Source: Ornithodoros turicata (Eukaryota > Arthropoda > Arachnida > Ixodida > Argasidae). Taken from it: a stretch of 64,000 nucleotides of DNA. The stretch's first letter is position 1, and each line of letters opens with the position of its first letter. A program made the translations under genes and the position numbers. Below the pieces are notes generated by a model that had not been told where the DNA came from, searched no databases, and saw only the letters and a program-made list of their open reading frames with translations. Positions 9,367-20,084 of the stretch are shown here, piece after piece. The stretch spans positions 20,196,550 to 20,260,549 of the forward strand of contig NC_088201.1 of NCBI RefSeq assembly GCF_037126465.1, written 5' to 3'.

Positions 9367-12300
9367 ACCCTTAGCTCATAATGTTACCTATACTTTAACT
9401 GATTTCTTACTGCCTCACTTCGTTGTCGTATCAGGCGGGCAAAGTCACAACTACCGCAGGGGGGATCGTGAGTCCTGGACTGACTTCACACAGAACTGCG
9501 TCGACATTTATCTTAGAGTCCCCTCCCCACGCAGGAGTCTTAGCTGATATTTTAGCTGCTATTTTAGCTGGTATCGTAGCTGATATCTTAGCTAATATTT
9601 TACCCGATATTTTAGCTGATAATGTAACCCTATGTTTAGCTGATTTGTTACTGCCTCACTTCGTCGTCGTATCAGGCGGGCAATGTCACAACTACCACAG
9701 GGAGATCGTGCGCCCTGGACCGACTTCACAGAGAACTGTGTCGACATTAGTCTTAGAGTCCCCTCCCCACGCAGGAGTCTTCGCTGATATCTTAGCTGAT
9801 ATTTTAGCTGATATTTTAGCTGATATTTTAGCTGATAATCTAACCCTATGTTTAGCTGATTTGTTACTGCCTCACTTCGTCGTCGTATCAGGCGGTCAAT
9901 GTCACAACTACGGCAGGGGGGATCGTGCGTCCTGGACCGACTTCACAGAGAACTGTGTCGACATTTATCTTAACAGTCCCCTCCCCACGCAGGAGTCTTA
10001 GCTGATATTTTAGCTGACATTTTAGCCGACATTTTAGCTGACATTTTAGCTGATACCTTAGCTGATACCTTAGCTGATATCTTAGCTGATATCTAGCTGA
10101 TATTTTAGACGATATTTTAGCTGATAATGTTTACCCGTACTTGATAATGTTACCTATAGTTTAGCTGATTTGTTACTGCCTCACTTCGTTGTCGTATCAG
10201 GCGGGCATTGTCACAACTACCGCAGGGGGGATCGTGAGTCCTGGACTGACTTCACACACAACTTCGTCGACATTTATCTTAGAGTCCCCTCCCCACGAAT
10301 TAGTCTTAGGTGACATTTTAGCTAATATTTTAACTGATATCTTAGCTGATACCTTAGTGGATATCTTAGCTTATACCTTAGTGGATATCTTAGCTTATAC
10401 CTTAGCTGATATTTTAGCTGACATTTTAGCTAATATTTTACCTGATATCTTAGCTGATCTTTTAAATGATATGTTAACTGATATTTTATGTATTTTAGGT
10501 GGTATCTTAGCTAAAATTTTAACTGATATCTTTGTTGATAATGTCTAGCTATGTTGCCCTATGTTTAGCTGATTTGTTACTGCCTCACTTCGTAGTCGTA
10601 TCAGGTGGGCAATGTCACAATTTCCGCAGGGGGGATCGTGCGTCCTGGACCTACATCACAGAGAACTGTGTCGACATTTATCTTAGAGTCCCCTCCCCAC
10701 GCAGGAGTCCTAGCTGATATTCTAGCTAATATTTTAGCTAATATCTTAACTGATATCTTAGCTGATATCTTAGCTGATATTTTAGCTGCTATCTTAGCTG
10801 ATATTTAGCTGATATTTTAGCTGACATTTTAGCTAATACTTTAACTGATATCTTAGCTTATATTTTAGCTGAATACTTAGCTGATATTTTAGCTGATACC
10901 TTAGCTGATATTTTAGCTGATATCTGAGCTGATATGTTAGCTGACATTTTAGCTGATATCTCAGCTGATATTTTAGCTGATATTTTAACTAATATTTTAG
11001 CTGATATCTTAACTGATACCTTAGTGGATATCTTAGCTTATACCTTAGCTGATATTTTAGCTGACATTTTATATAATATTTTACCTGATATCTTAGCTGA
11101 TATTTTAGCTTATATTTAACTGATATTTTAAATGATATGTTAACAGATATGTTAACTGATATTTTAGCTGGTATCTTAGCTAAAATTTTAACTCATATCT
11201 TTGCTGATAATGTTTAGCTATGTTGCCCTATGTTTAGCTGATTTATTACTGCCTCACTTCGTTGTCGTATCAGGTGGGCAATGTCACAATTACCGCAGGG
11301 GGGATCGTGCGTCCTGGACCTACATCACAGAGAACTGCGTCGACATTTATCTTGGAGTCCCCTCCCCACGCAGGAGTCCTAGCTGATATTTTAGCTAATA
11401 TTTTAGCTAATATTTTAACTGATATCTTAGCTGATATTTTAGCTGATATTTCAGCTGACATTTTAGCTAATACTTTAACTGATATCTTAGCTTATATTTT
11501 AGCTGATATTTTAACTAATATTTTAGCTGATATCTTAACTGATACCTTAGTGGATATCTTAGCTTATACCTTAGCTGATATTTTAGCTGACATTTTAGCT
11601 AATATTTTACCTGATATCTTAGCTGATATTTTATCTGATATTTAACTGATATGTTAACAGATATGTTAACTGGTATTTTAGCTGGTATCTTAGCTAAAAT
11701 TTTAACTAATTTGTTACTGCCTCACTTCGTAGTCGTATCAGGCGGGCAATGTCACAATTACCCCAGGGGGGATCGTGCGTCCTGGACCTACATCACAGAG
11801 AACTGCGTCGACATTTATCTTGGAGTCCCCTCTCCACGCAGGAGTCCTAGCTGATATTCTAGCTAATATTTTAGCTAATATTTCAACTGATATCTAAGCT
11901 GATGTTTTAGCTGATATTTTAGCCGATATTTTAGATGATATTTTAACTGATATCTTAGCTGATATTTTAGACGATATTTTAGCTGATAATGTTTACCCTT
12001 ACCTGATAATGTTACCTATACTTTAGCTGATTCGTTATTGCCTGACTTCGTTGTCGTATCAGGCGGGCAATGTCACAACTACTGCAGGGGGGATCGTGAG
12101 TCCTGGACTGACTTCACACAGAACTGCGTCGACATTTATCTTAGAGTCCACTCCCCACGCAGGAGTCTTAGCTGATATTTTAGCTGATATTTTAGCTGCT
12201 ATTTTAGCTGGTATCTTAGCTGATATTTAGCTGATATTTTAGCTGATATTTTAGGCGATATTTTAGCTGATAATCTAACCCTATGTTTAGCCGATTTGTT

Positions 12301-15300
12301 ACTGCCTCACTTCGTCGTCGTATCAGACGAGCAGTGTCACAATTAGCGCAGGGGGGATCGTGCGTCCTGGAGCGACATCACAGAGAACTGCGTCGACATT
12401 CATCTTAAAGTCCCGTCCCCACGCAGGAGTCTTAGCTGATATTTTAGGTAATATTTTAGCTGAAATCTCAGCTGATATCTTCACTAATATCTTAGCTGAT
12501 ATCTTAGGTGATATTTTAGCCGATATTTTAGGTGATATTTTAGCTGATAATGTTTACCCTTAGCCAATAATGTTACCCTATGTTTAGCTGATTTGTTACT
12601 GCCTTACTTCGTAGTCGTATCAGGCGGGCAATGTCACAACTACGGCAGGGGGGATCGTGCGTCCTGGACAGACTTCACAGAGAACTGTGTCGACATTTAT
12701 CTTAGAGTCCCCTCCCCACGCAGGAGTCTTAGCTGATATGTTAGCTGATATCTTAACTGATACCTTAGTGGATATCTTAGCTTATACCTTAGCTGATATT
12801 TTAGCTGACATTTTAGCTGATATGTTAGCTGATATTTTAAATGATATGTTAACTGATATTTTAGCTGGTATCTTAGCTAAAATTTTAACTGATATATTTG
12901 CTGATAATGGTAAGCTATGTTGCCCTATGTTTAGCTGATTTCTTACTGCCTCACTTCGTAGTCGTATCAGGAGGGCAATGTCACAATTACCGCAGGGGGG
13001 ATCGTGCGTCCTGGACCTACATCACAGAGAACTGCGTCGACATTTATCTTAGAGTCCCCTCCCCACGCAGGAGTCTTAGCTGATATTTTAGCTGACATTT
13101 TAACTAATATTTTAGCTGATATCTTAGCTGATATTTTAACTGATATCTTAGCTGATATCTTAGCTGATATCTTAACTGATATTTTAGCTGATATTTTAGC
13201 TGATATTTGGCTGATATTTTAGCCGATATTTTAAGTGATATTTTAGCTGATAATGTTTACCCTTAGCTGATAATGTTACCCTATATTTAGCTGATCTGTT
13301 ACTGCCTCACTTCGTAGTCGTATCAGGCGGGCAATGTCACAACTACGGCAGGGGGGATCGTGCGTCCTGGACCGACTTCACAGAGAACTGTGTCGACATT
13401 TATCTTAGAATCCCCTCCCCACGCAGGAGTCTTGGCTGATATTTTAGCTGATATTTTAGCTGACATTTTATCTGACATTTTATCTGATATCTTAGCTGAT
13501 ATTTTAGCTGACATTTAGCTGATATCTTAGCTGATATTTAGCTGATATTTTAGGCGATATTTTAGCTGATAATCTAACCCTATGTTTAGCTGATTTGTTA
13601 CTGCCTCACTTCGTTGTCCTATCAGGCGGGCAATGTCACAACTACCGCAGGGGGGATCATGAGTCCTGCACTGACTTCACACACAACTGCGTCGACATTT
13701 ATCTTAGAGTCCCCTCCCCACGAAGGAGTCTTAGCTCACATTTTAGCAAATATTTTAACTGATATCTTAGCTGATATTTTAACTGATATTTTAAATGATA
13801 TGTTAACTGATATTTTAGCTGGTATCTTTGCTGGTAATGCTTAGCTGTGTTGCCCTATGTTTAGCTGATTTGTTACTGCCTCACTTCGTAGTCGCATCAA
13901 GCGGCCAATGTCACAATTACCGCAGGGGAGATCGTGCGTCCTGGACAGTCTTCAGAGGTAACTGCGTCGACATTTATCTTAGAGTCCCCTCCTCACGCAG
14001 GAGTCGTAGCTGATATTTTAGCTAATATTTTAACTTATATCTTAGCTGATATCTTAACTCATATATTAGCTGATATTTTAGCTGCTATCTTAGCTGATAT
14101 TTAGCTGATATTTTAGCTGACATTTTAGCTAATACTTTAACTGATATCTTAGCTGATGTTTTAGCTGGTATCTTAGCTGATATGTTAGCTGACATTTTAG
14201 CTGACATTTTAGCTAATACTTTAACTGATATCTTAGCTGATGTTTTAGCTGATATCTTAGCTGATATGTTAGCTGACATTTTAGCTAATACTTTAACTGA
14301 TATCTTAGCTGATATGTTAGCTGACATTTTAGCTGATATCTCAGCTGATATTTTAGCTGACGTTTTAGCTTATATTTTAAATGATATGTTAACAGATATG
14401 TTAACTGATATTTTAGCTGGTATCTTAGCTAAAATTTCTATGCTATCTAAAATATCTTTGCTGATAATGTTTAGCTATGTTGCCCTATGTTTAGCTGTTT
14501 TGTTACTGCTTCACTTCGTAGTCGTATCAGGCGGGCAATGTCACAACTACGGCAGGGGGGATCGTGCGTCCTGGACCGACTTCACAGAGAACTGTGTCGA
14601 CATTTATTTTAGAATCCCCTCCCCACGCAGGAGTCTTAGCTGATATTTTAGCTAATATTTTAGCTAATATTTTAGCTAATATTTTAGCTGATATTTTAGC
14701 TGATATCTTAGCTGATATCTTAGCCGATATTTTAGGTGATATTTTAGCTGATAATGTTTACCCTTAGCTGATAATGTTACCCTATGTTTAGCTGATTTGT
14801 TACTGCCTCACTTCGTAGTCGTATCAGGCGGGCAATGTCACAACTACGGCAGGGGGGATCGTGCGTCCTGGACGACTTCACAGAGAACTGTGTCGACATT
14901 TATCTTAGAGTCCCCTCCCCACGCAGGACTCTTAACTGATATCTTAGCTGATATTTTAGCTAATACTTTAACTGATATCATAACTTATATTTTAGCTGAC
15001 ACTTTAGCTAATATTTTTCCTGATATCTTAGCTCATATTTAACTGATATTTTAAATGATATGTTAACAGATATGTTAACTGATATTTTAGCTAAAATTTT
15101 AACTGATATCTTTGCTGATAATGTTTAGCTATGTTGCCCTATGTTTAGCTGATTTGTTACTGCCTCACTTCGTAGTCGTATCAGGCGAGCAATGTCACAA
15201 TTACCGCAGGGGGGATTGTGCGTCCTGGACCTACATCACAGAGAACTGCGTCGACATTTATCTTAGTCCCCTCCCCACGCAGGAGTCTTAGCTGATATTT

Positions 15301-16443
15301 TAGCTAATATTTTAGCTAATATTTTAGCTAATATTTTAGCTGATATCTTAGCTGATATTTGGCTGATATTTTAGCCGATATTTTAGGTGTTATTTTAGCT
15401 GATAATGTTTACCCTTAGCTGATAATGTTACCCTATGTTTAGCTGATTTGTTACTGCCTCACTTCGTAGTCGTATCAGGCGGGCAATGTCATAACTACGG
15501 CAGCGGGGATCGTGCGTCCTGGACGACTTCACAGAGAACTGTGTCGACATTTATCTTAGAGTCCCCTCCCTACGCTGGAGTCTTAGCTGATATTTTAGCT
15601 GACATTTTAACTAATATTTTAGCTGATATCTTAACTGATCCCTTAGTGGATATCTTAGCTTATACCTTAGCTGATATTTTAGCTGACATTTTAGCTAATA
15701 TTTTACCTGATATGTTAGCTGATATTTTATCTGATATTTTATCTGATATTTAACCGATATTTTAAATGATATGTTAACTGATATGTTAACTGATATTTTA
15801 GCTGGTATCTTAGCTAAAATTTTAACTGATATCTTTGCTGATAATGTTTAGCTATGTTGCCCTATGTTTAGCTGATTTGTTACTGCCTCACTTCGTAGTC
15901 GTATCAGGCGGGCAATGTCACAATTACCGCAGGGGGGATCGTGCGTCCTGGACCTACATCACAGACAAATTGCGTCAACATTTATCTTAGAGTCCCCTCC
16001 CCACGCAGGAGTCTTAGCTGATATTTTAGCTAATATTTTAACTGGTATTTTAACTGATATCTTAGCTGATATTTTAGCTGATATCTTAGCTGGTATTTTA
16101 GCTGCTATCTTAGCTGATATTTTAGCTGATATTTTAGGTGATATTTTAGACGATATTTTAGCTGATAATGTTACCCTATGTTTAGCGGATTTGTTACTGC
16201 CGCACTTCGTAGTCGTATCAGGCGCGCAATTCCCCTAACTACCGCAGGGGGGATCGTGCGTACTGGACCGACTTCACAGAGAACTGTATGGATATTTATC
16301 TTAGAGCCCCCTTCCCACGCAGGAGTCGTAGCTGATATTTTAGCTAATATTTTAACGGATATTTTAGCTTATAATGTTTAGCTATGTTACCCTTTGTATA
16401 GCTGACTTGTTTGTGTCCTTGCTTCGTAGTCCTATCAGGCGGG

Positions 16444-16517
16444 AGACTCTTTTCGGCTGTAGTTCGAGTCACACGGGCTCCGCCTCTCTGCGAACGTCAT
16501 ATGTCACGTGAGAAGGT
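16444..16517 (-). repeat. Right boundary copy of the 75-bp repeat (IR-R), inverted
   Basis: Reads AGACTCTTTTCGGCTGTAGT then CGAGTCACACGGGCTCCGCC and ends GTCACGTGAGAAGGT, the reverse complement of the left boundary with about ten differences. It joins the array within TATCAGGCGGG, almost the same spacer position at which the left boundary joins. That symmetry argues that boundary and array form one unit. Confidence 0.85.
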
Positions 16518-17688
16518 CGCGTTCTCCCGCGGGCTGGCCGCTGGGGATTCTTCTAGCTGCGGAGAGATGGGATATGTGAACATGTGCTCGTAGCTTTATA
16601 AGGCAAATGTGTTTTACGCGTAGTACTGCATAGCCCTGCTGGATGGACATTAGATGAGTTTCTGTAAAACCGACAGAGGTTCGCTACACTTCGTGCATTC
16701 AGGCGGTTCTTCCTCTCGGGCGAAACTATGAAGTGTCTAAAGCACCGCTTCCCCAGGCCAGAGCCGTAATACACGGCACTGGCGCTGCCCCGTCCAAAAT
16801 AGGGACGCCGATCGGCGACACCGCTGGGTATTCGTCACTCAAAATAATTCATACGGCAAGGAAAGCTTTGGTTCGTTTGTTAAACCAAGCATATCATTCC
16901 AGATTGCAAGAAGAAGAGTAACTCGTTCACTAATCCTTTCTTCGCAGGCAAGATGGGGTGGGGTGGGGGGGATAAATCTATTAGACCAAAGAAAAAAAGT
17001 GGGAGGAAACGCAAGATGGGAATCAGGGTTTGCCGAACGGCAACAAAAGTGCCTGGTGCTGAACTTCGGAAAATTTTGCGATCAACAACTACAAATCGCA
17101 AGAGGACAGTTGAACTCCCTGAACTTTCGTCTTCTGTCACGTCACCTTAACACCCGGACAACTGCAGCATAATACAATTTAGACTAAGTGCGACACGTGT
17201 GAGCAAGCAGTTGCGCCTGTAATGTCTGATTCAAATCGATGTGCGATTCAAATGTGTGCTCGAATCGCTGGAAACATAGAATAAAAGAAAATAGCAAAAG
17301 AATAAACTGAGAGCAGTATATATATGATTAATGTATTCTATTTAATGAAAGACTTTCTATGTATCTGTTCTTGTTAATAGCTCTGTCTCGAAATAAACCT
17401 CTACCACAGAAACGTCGTCATGACGTTGGTAGACAATCTGAAACCGAAACAAATTGGAACGGGAGGGCTGGGTTCCACGAAGGGGCTGTCCTTCGTTGCC
17501 TCCTGTCGAAAGAAAAGGACGACCGAAGGTCGCGTCTCTTTCAGAAACCTTCGTAGTCCCCTCAAGACCGTGGCTCTCGGGCGCGACCTTGCTCGCCTCT
17601 ATCTACAAGCGTAGTTCAACTCTTCCAAATTGGTGGCGCTGTGGAACATTATGACGTCATTTGTTTACAAACAGGGAGAGGTCTATTC
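16518..17688. other. No gene recognised
   Basis: About 1.2 kb to the right of the array. Small open frames (up to 86 residues) have no recognisable domain. A G-rich run lies near 16954-16971 and an AT-rich segment at 17279-17350. Confidence 0.4.
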
Positions 17689-17699
17689 GGAAGCACGTA

Positions 17700-17798
17700 C
17701 AACAACAACAATAAATGATACAGAAGTTATGATGACATGGGATGTTTACCGCTGGTAGCCACAGGGCCCTGCCCTACTTCACAGAGGTTAATATGAGA
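17700..17798 (-). mobile_element. Short retroposon with (TTG)n tail, 99 bp
   Basis: Flanked by GGAAGCACGTA (17689-17699) and GGAAACACGTA (17799-17809), an 11-bp target duplication with one mismatch. On the minus strand it ends in CATCCCATGTCATCAT, then an A/T-rich stretch, then a (TTG)n tail. Two 53-bp relatives with their own 11-bp duplications lie at 29207 and 38357. It is a 5'-truncated copy of a LINE-mobilised repeat whose full length is not visible here. Confidence 0.75.
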
Positions 17799-17809
17799 GG
17801 AAACACGTA

Positions 17810-18206
17810 GAAAAGTTACACATAGCTATGATAATCTATACTATTTTGTGAATAAAATAAATATGAAAATCGCCGCGCATCGAATAAATAATGCTGAGTT
17901 CGAGAAGCCATAATGGGCAATACGCCTCCGACAGCGGTACAGAGGCAACGGCGTAAATAATAGTTCATGACGTACTGGAAGTGCTTTTTCAACGGAAAAT
18001 TTAAAGGAATGTTTATCCTGGTTGTCAGTCTGACGGGCTGCGTAAATGTAACCGCTCTTAATTTCTTTTCTTTTTTAAGTTTGAACTCCCAAAGAAATCG
18101 CATAATCTGCCCTACTTGCAAACAGTTCTGCCGCCGGGCACATACCAATCTCGCCTCCCCGTCTTTGGTCTTCCCGCCATTCCCGCCCCATCCCTTGCTC
18201 TCTCTT
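17810..18206. other. No gene recognised
   Basis: No motif found. A 140-residue minus-strand frame (17816-18238) overlaps the solitary 75-bp repeat and shows no domain. Confidence 0.4.
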
Positions 18207-18281
18207 ACCCTCCTCACGTGACATATGACGCACGCCATGAGGCGGAGCCTGTGTGACTCGAACTACAGCCGAAAATAGTCT
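18207..18281 (+). repeat. Solitary third copy of the 75-bp boundary repeat
   Basis: Differs from the left array boundary at two of 75 positions (CATATAACG versus CATATGACG, and AAAAGAGTCT versus AAAATAGTCT) and has the same upstream ACCCTCC. No spacer or 12-bp units follow. Either a solo end, or an element whose array was never formed or was lost. Confidence 0.85.
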
Positions 18282-18669
18282 GAAAGGGGCAGGATGAGCC
18301 GGGAAGTTCGCAAGCTCGTCATATGGCAGCCATTACAGTTGACCGGATACGGAACCATATGGAACTCCTTGCATAGATTGAAAAGGCAATCGTAAAACCT
18401 ACTGCAGGTGTTAAATGCAGGGTATATTTTTCTTTTTGAGACTCTAACGAAAACATATTAACATATAAATACCATTTCATGAAGTGAATTGACAGGGTAT
18501 TGCGTGACCACGTGACGCGTTTGAGCCAATTGTGTGTGTTGCCAGTGGCCCTCATGTCGACGTCATTTTGATGGTGGGTCGGGGTGGATATTCTATATAA
18601 ACGTATGTTTTCTCGGTTGGACGCTAGGCGTGCTGCACTCGGATGAAGTAGAATATTTAAAATTCGACT
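18282..18669. other. No gene recognised; isolated TATA-like site
   Basis: CTATATAA at 18593-18600 follows a GGGTCGGGGTGG run and could be a core promoter reading right. However, the only sequence downstream is an antisense LINE relic. Weak. Confidence 0.25.
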
Positions 18670-19523
18670 TTAGAGAAACCATGGGGTTTTAATGCGTGAA
18701 TTTTTGCATGGAGAGTCCTTGTTAGGTGCTTTATCGACTGCAAGTACGAAAGAGCTTTCACAACTTCTGGTCAGAGTCCCTTTAAGAGACCCTTGAACGG
18801 GGAGATCCGGGATCACGTAAGCACAAGTAGACCCCGTTGCCGTGCTGGAAGCGTCTGTGAACACAGCCATTCGGTCGCTGTACTGGGTCATCAGGTCCAG
18901 ACTGCACTGTCGGGCGACGCAGCTTGACACAGCTTTCTTGTCAGGAAGTCCGTGGACCACCGTGCTAGCTACAGGGGCTTGAAAAGTCCATAGTGGACTA
19001 CGCTGTTGGAACCGTGGCCTGTGCTCAGGGATAAGATTCTTATATGGCATTACTGCGTTATGAATACTTGAAAAACGTCGTCTATTTTTTTTATTTTCAT
19101 TTCATTTCATTTACTTGCATTTCGAGTAGAAATGTGGACCAGCCACAAAAGGGAAAGGTCCCTGACTAGGCGGCTGGCCCTACAAGGAGGCTATGAATGG
19201 CCGAAACTAACGGATTCTTGAACAGACGCGTAGAGAGACGAACGTAGTGATGAAAAGACTCTGTTGCACGTAGCGCTTGCAAAGGGGGCTCCCTAGCCTC
19301 AGCTATGGCTCCGTCGTTCAGAGATAGATAGATTCGTTCGTGGTAGATCAAGGCAGACGTTCACGCTTCGAGCCAATATGCTGTGCAAAACTTGCTCAGA
19401 TGTCGGACACAAGCCATGGAGTGCCGGCAAGTGATACCCTAGCATCTGGCGAATCAAGGCAGAGTGGAGCCCAAGCATCGAAGCACAAGATGATCCCCAC
19501 CGTTGGCTTGCCAAAAACCTCAA
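18670..19523 (-). pseudogene. LINE ORF2 relic: post-RT region to start of RNase H
   Basis: On the minus strand, 19523 to 19192 encodes the region after the reverse transcriptase, including ARSVNVCLDLPRTN (the Leu/Gly-Leu-Pro-Arg landmark of I/R1/LOA-type LINEs) and EAREPPLQALRATE. The frame stops at a nested insertion (19074-19191) and resumes at 19050 with linker sequence. It then reaches the start of an RNase H domain, MAVFTDASSTATGSTCAYVI, whose Asp in FTDAS is the first catalytic residue. The domain is lost soon after that point. The RT itself is missing upstream. ORF2 proteins of this type supply endonuclease, RT and RNase H for target-primed insertion. This copy is truncated at both ends. 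Confidence 0.75.
19074..19191 (-). mobile_element. 5'-truncated LINE 3' tail nested in the LINE relic
   Basis: The minus strand reads GCCAGCCGCCTAGTCAGGGA, then AAATGAAATGAAATG and an A-rich end, a typical LINE 3' terminus. Diverged 15-bp direct repeats beginning TATGAAT flank it (19059-19073 and 19192-19206). The host LINE frame is continuous when the insert and one repeat are ignored, which confirms the boundaries. The same (AAATG)n tail type is seen at 38088-38115. Confidence 0.72.
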
Positions 19524-20044
19524 GACGTTAATGCGTGAAGCAGCATTTCACGAAGGCTTGAGACTTCTGCTGCAGTTAGAAGTGATTTTGTTGGATCTCC
19601 CATAGACTGCCATGTATTGAAAATCTGACAAGCTTTAATTCACCAAAAATCAGTGGTTCACTTCCGGCCTTCAAAAATGTGTCATTCCTTAGATAAACTC
19701 GAGAGGAATACGCCTGCATGCTTTTCGTGGAGAAATTTAGCGTGGTTTACGAGATCACTGCGTACAAAAAGTTCCCCATAGACGTTCTTAAGAAGTGAGT
19801 CCGCTTTAATGCTACTGCGCTCATTTCCTTACGTTTGCTTCTATTTAGAAACTGCGTTCCAAAACCAGTCAATAGCAGATTTGCCTATTGAATGCTACCT
19901 ATTCTGTGTGCACAGTATTCCCTACACCATCAAAGCCATTCTATATTTCACGATTTTGCAGCGGCTGAAGTAAGCGTCACTTGTGTGGAATTACTCTCAG
20001 TACATCTGTGTTTTGCACAGTAAACAGATTCATTGACCGGTCTA
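19524..20044. other. No gene recognised
   Basis: About 500 bp between the LINE and BEL/Pao relics with no motif. It could include decayed 5' BEL/Pao sequence. Confidence 0.35.
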
Positions 20045-20084
20045 CATAGACGGCAAGCCACTACCTAACGTTGAAACGTGGAGC

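Larger units (their letters stand above)
6481..16443 (+). repeat. ~10-kb composite minisatellite array (12-bp units plus ~160-bp spacer)
   Basis: Two components alternate. The first is runs of a 12-bp unit, TTAGCTGATATT, with GATATC, GACATT, AATATT and GATACC variants. The second is a ~160-bp spacer running from GATTTGTTACTGCCTCACTT through TATCAGGCGGGCAATGTCAC, GTGCGTCCTGGACCGACTTC and GTGTCGACATTTATCTTAGA to CCCCACGCAGGAGTC. I count about 28 spacers, for example at 6608, 6890, 7362, 7945, 9645, 10575, 11240, 12593, 13872, 14795, 15452 and 16190, spaced about 200 to 660 bp according to the number of 12-mers between them. Spacers fall into at least three recurring types. Edge units are more diverged than central ones. 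The 12-bp period is a multiple of three, so long frames reading Ala-Asp-Ile-Leu open by chance. I do not call them genes. Confidence 0.97.

Noticed and set aside
8795..9374. Two overlapping 160-190-residue frames in the compact LTR element
   Set aside because: They run through the 3' LTR, are low-complexity Ser/Thr/Pro/His-rich and contain no gag, protease or polymerase motif. They are more likely by-products of CpG-rich composition.
6678..16238. Many open frames of 60-190 residues reading (Ala-Asp-Ile-Leu)n with SGGQCHNY-like linkers, and antisense (Ala-Lys-Ile-Ser)n frames
   Set aside because: The 12-bp repeat is a multiple of three and lacks stops in several frames, so long frames arise automatically on both strands. 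They begin and end at variant repeats, have no common start, and the linkers are open in two different frames.
6481..16443. CRISPR array (repeat/spacer alternation)
   Set aside because: The alternating parts are both repetitive, the 12-mers are themselves tandem, the spacers are homologous to one another, and the surrounding DNA is eukaryotic transposon sequence with no cas genes.
6481..16443. Telomeric or rDNA intergenic repeat
   Set aside because: The unit TTAGCTGATATT is not an arthropod telomere repeat (TTAGG), and no rRNA sequence borders the array.
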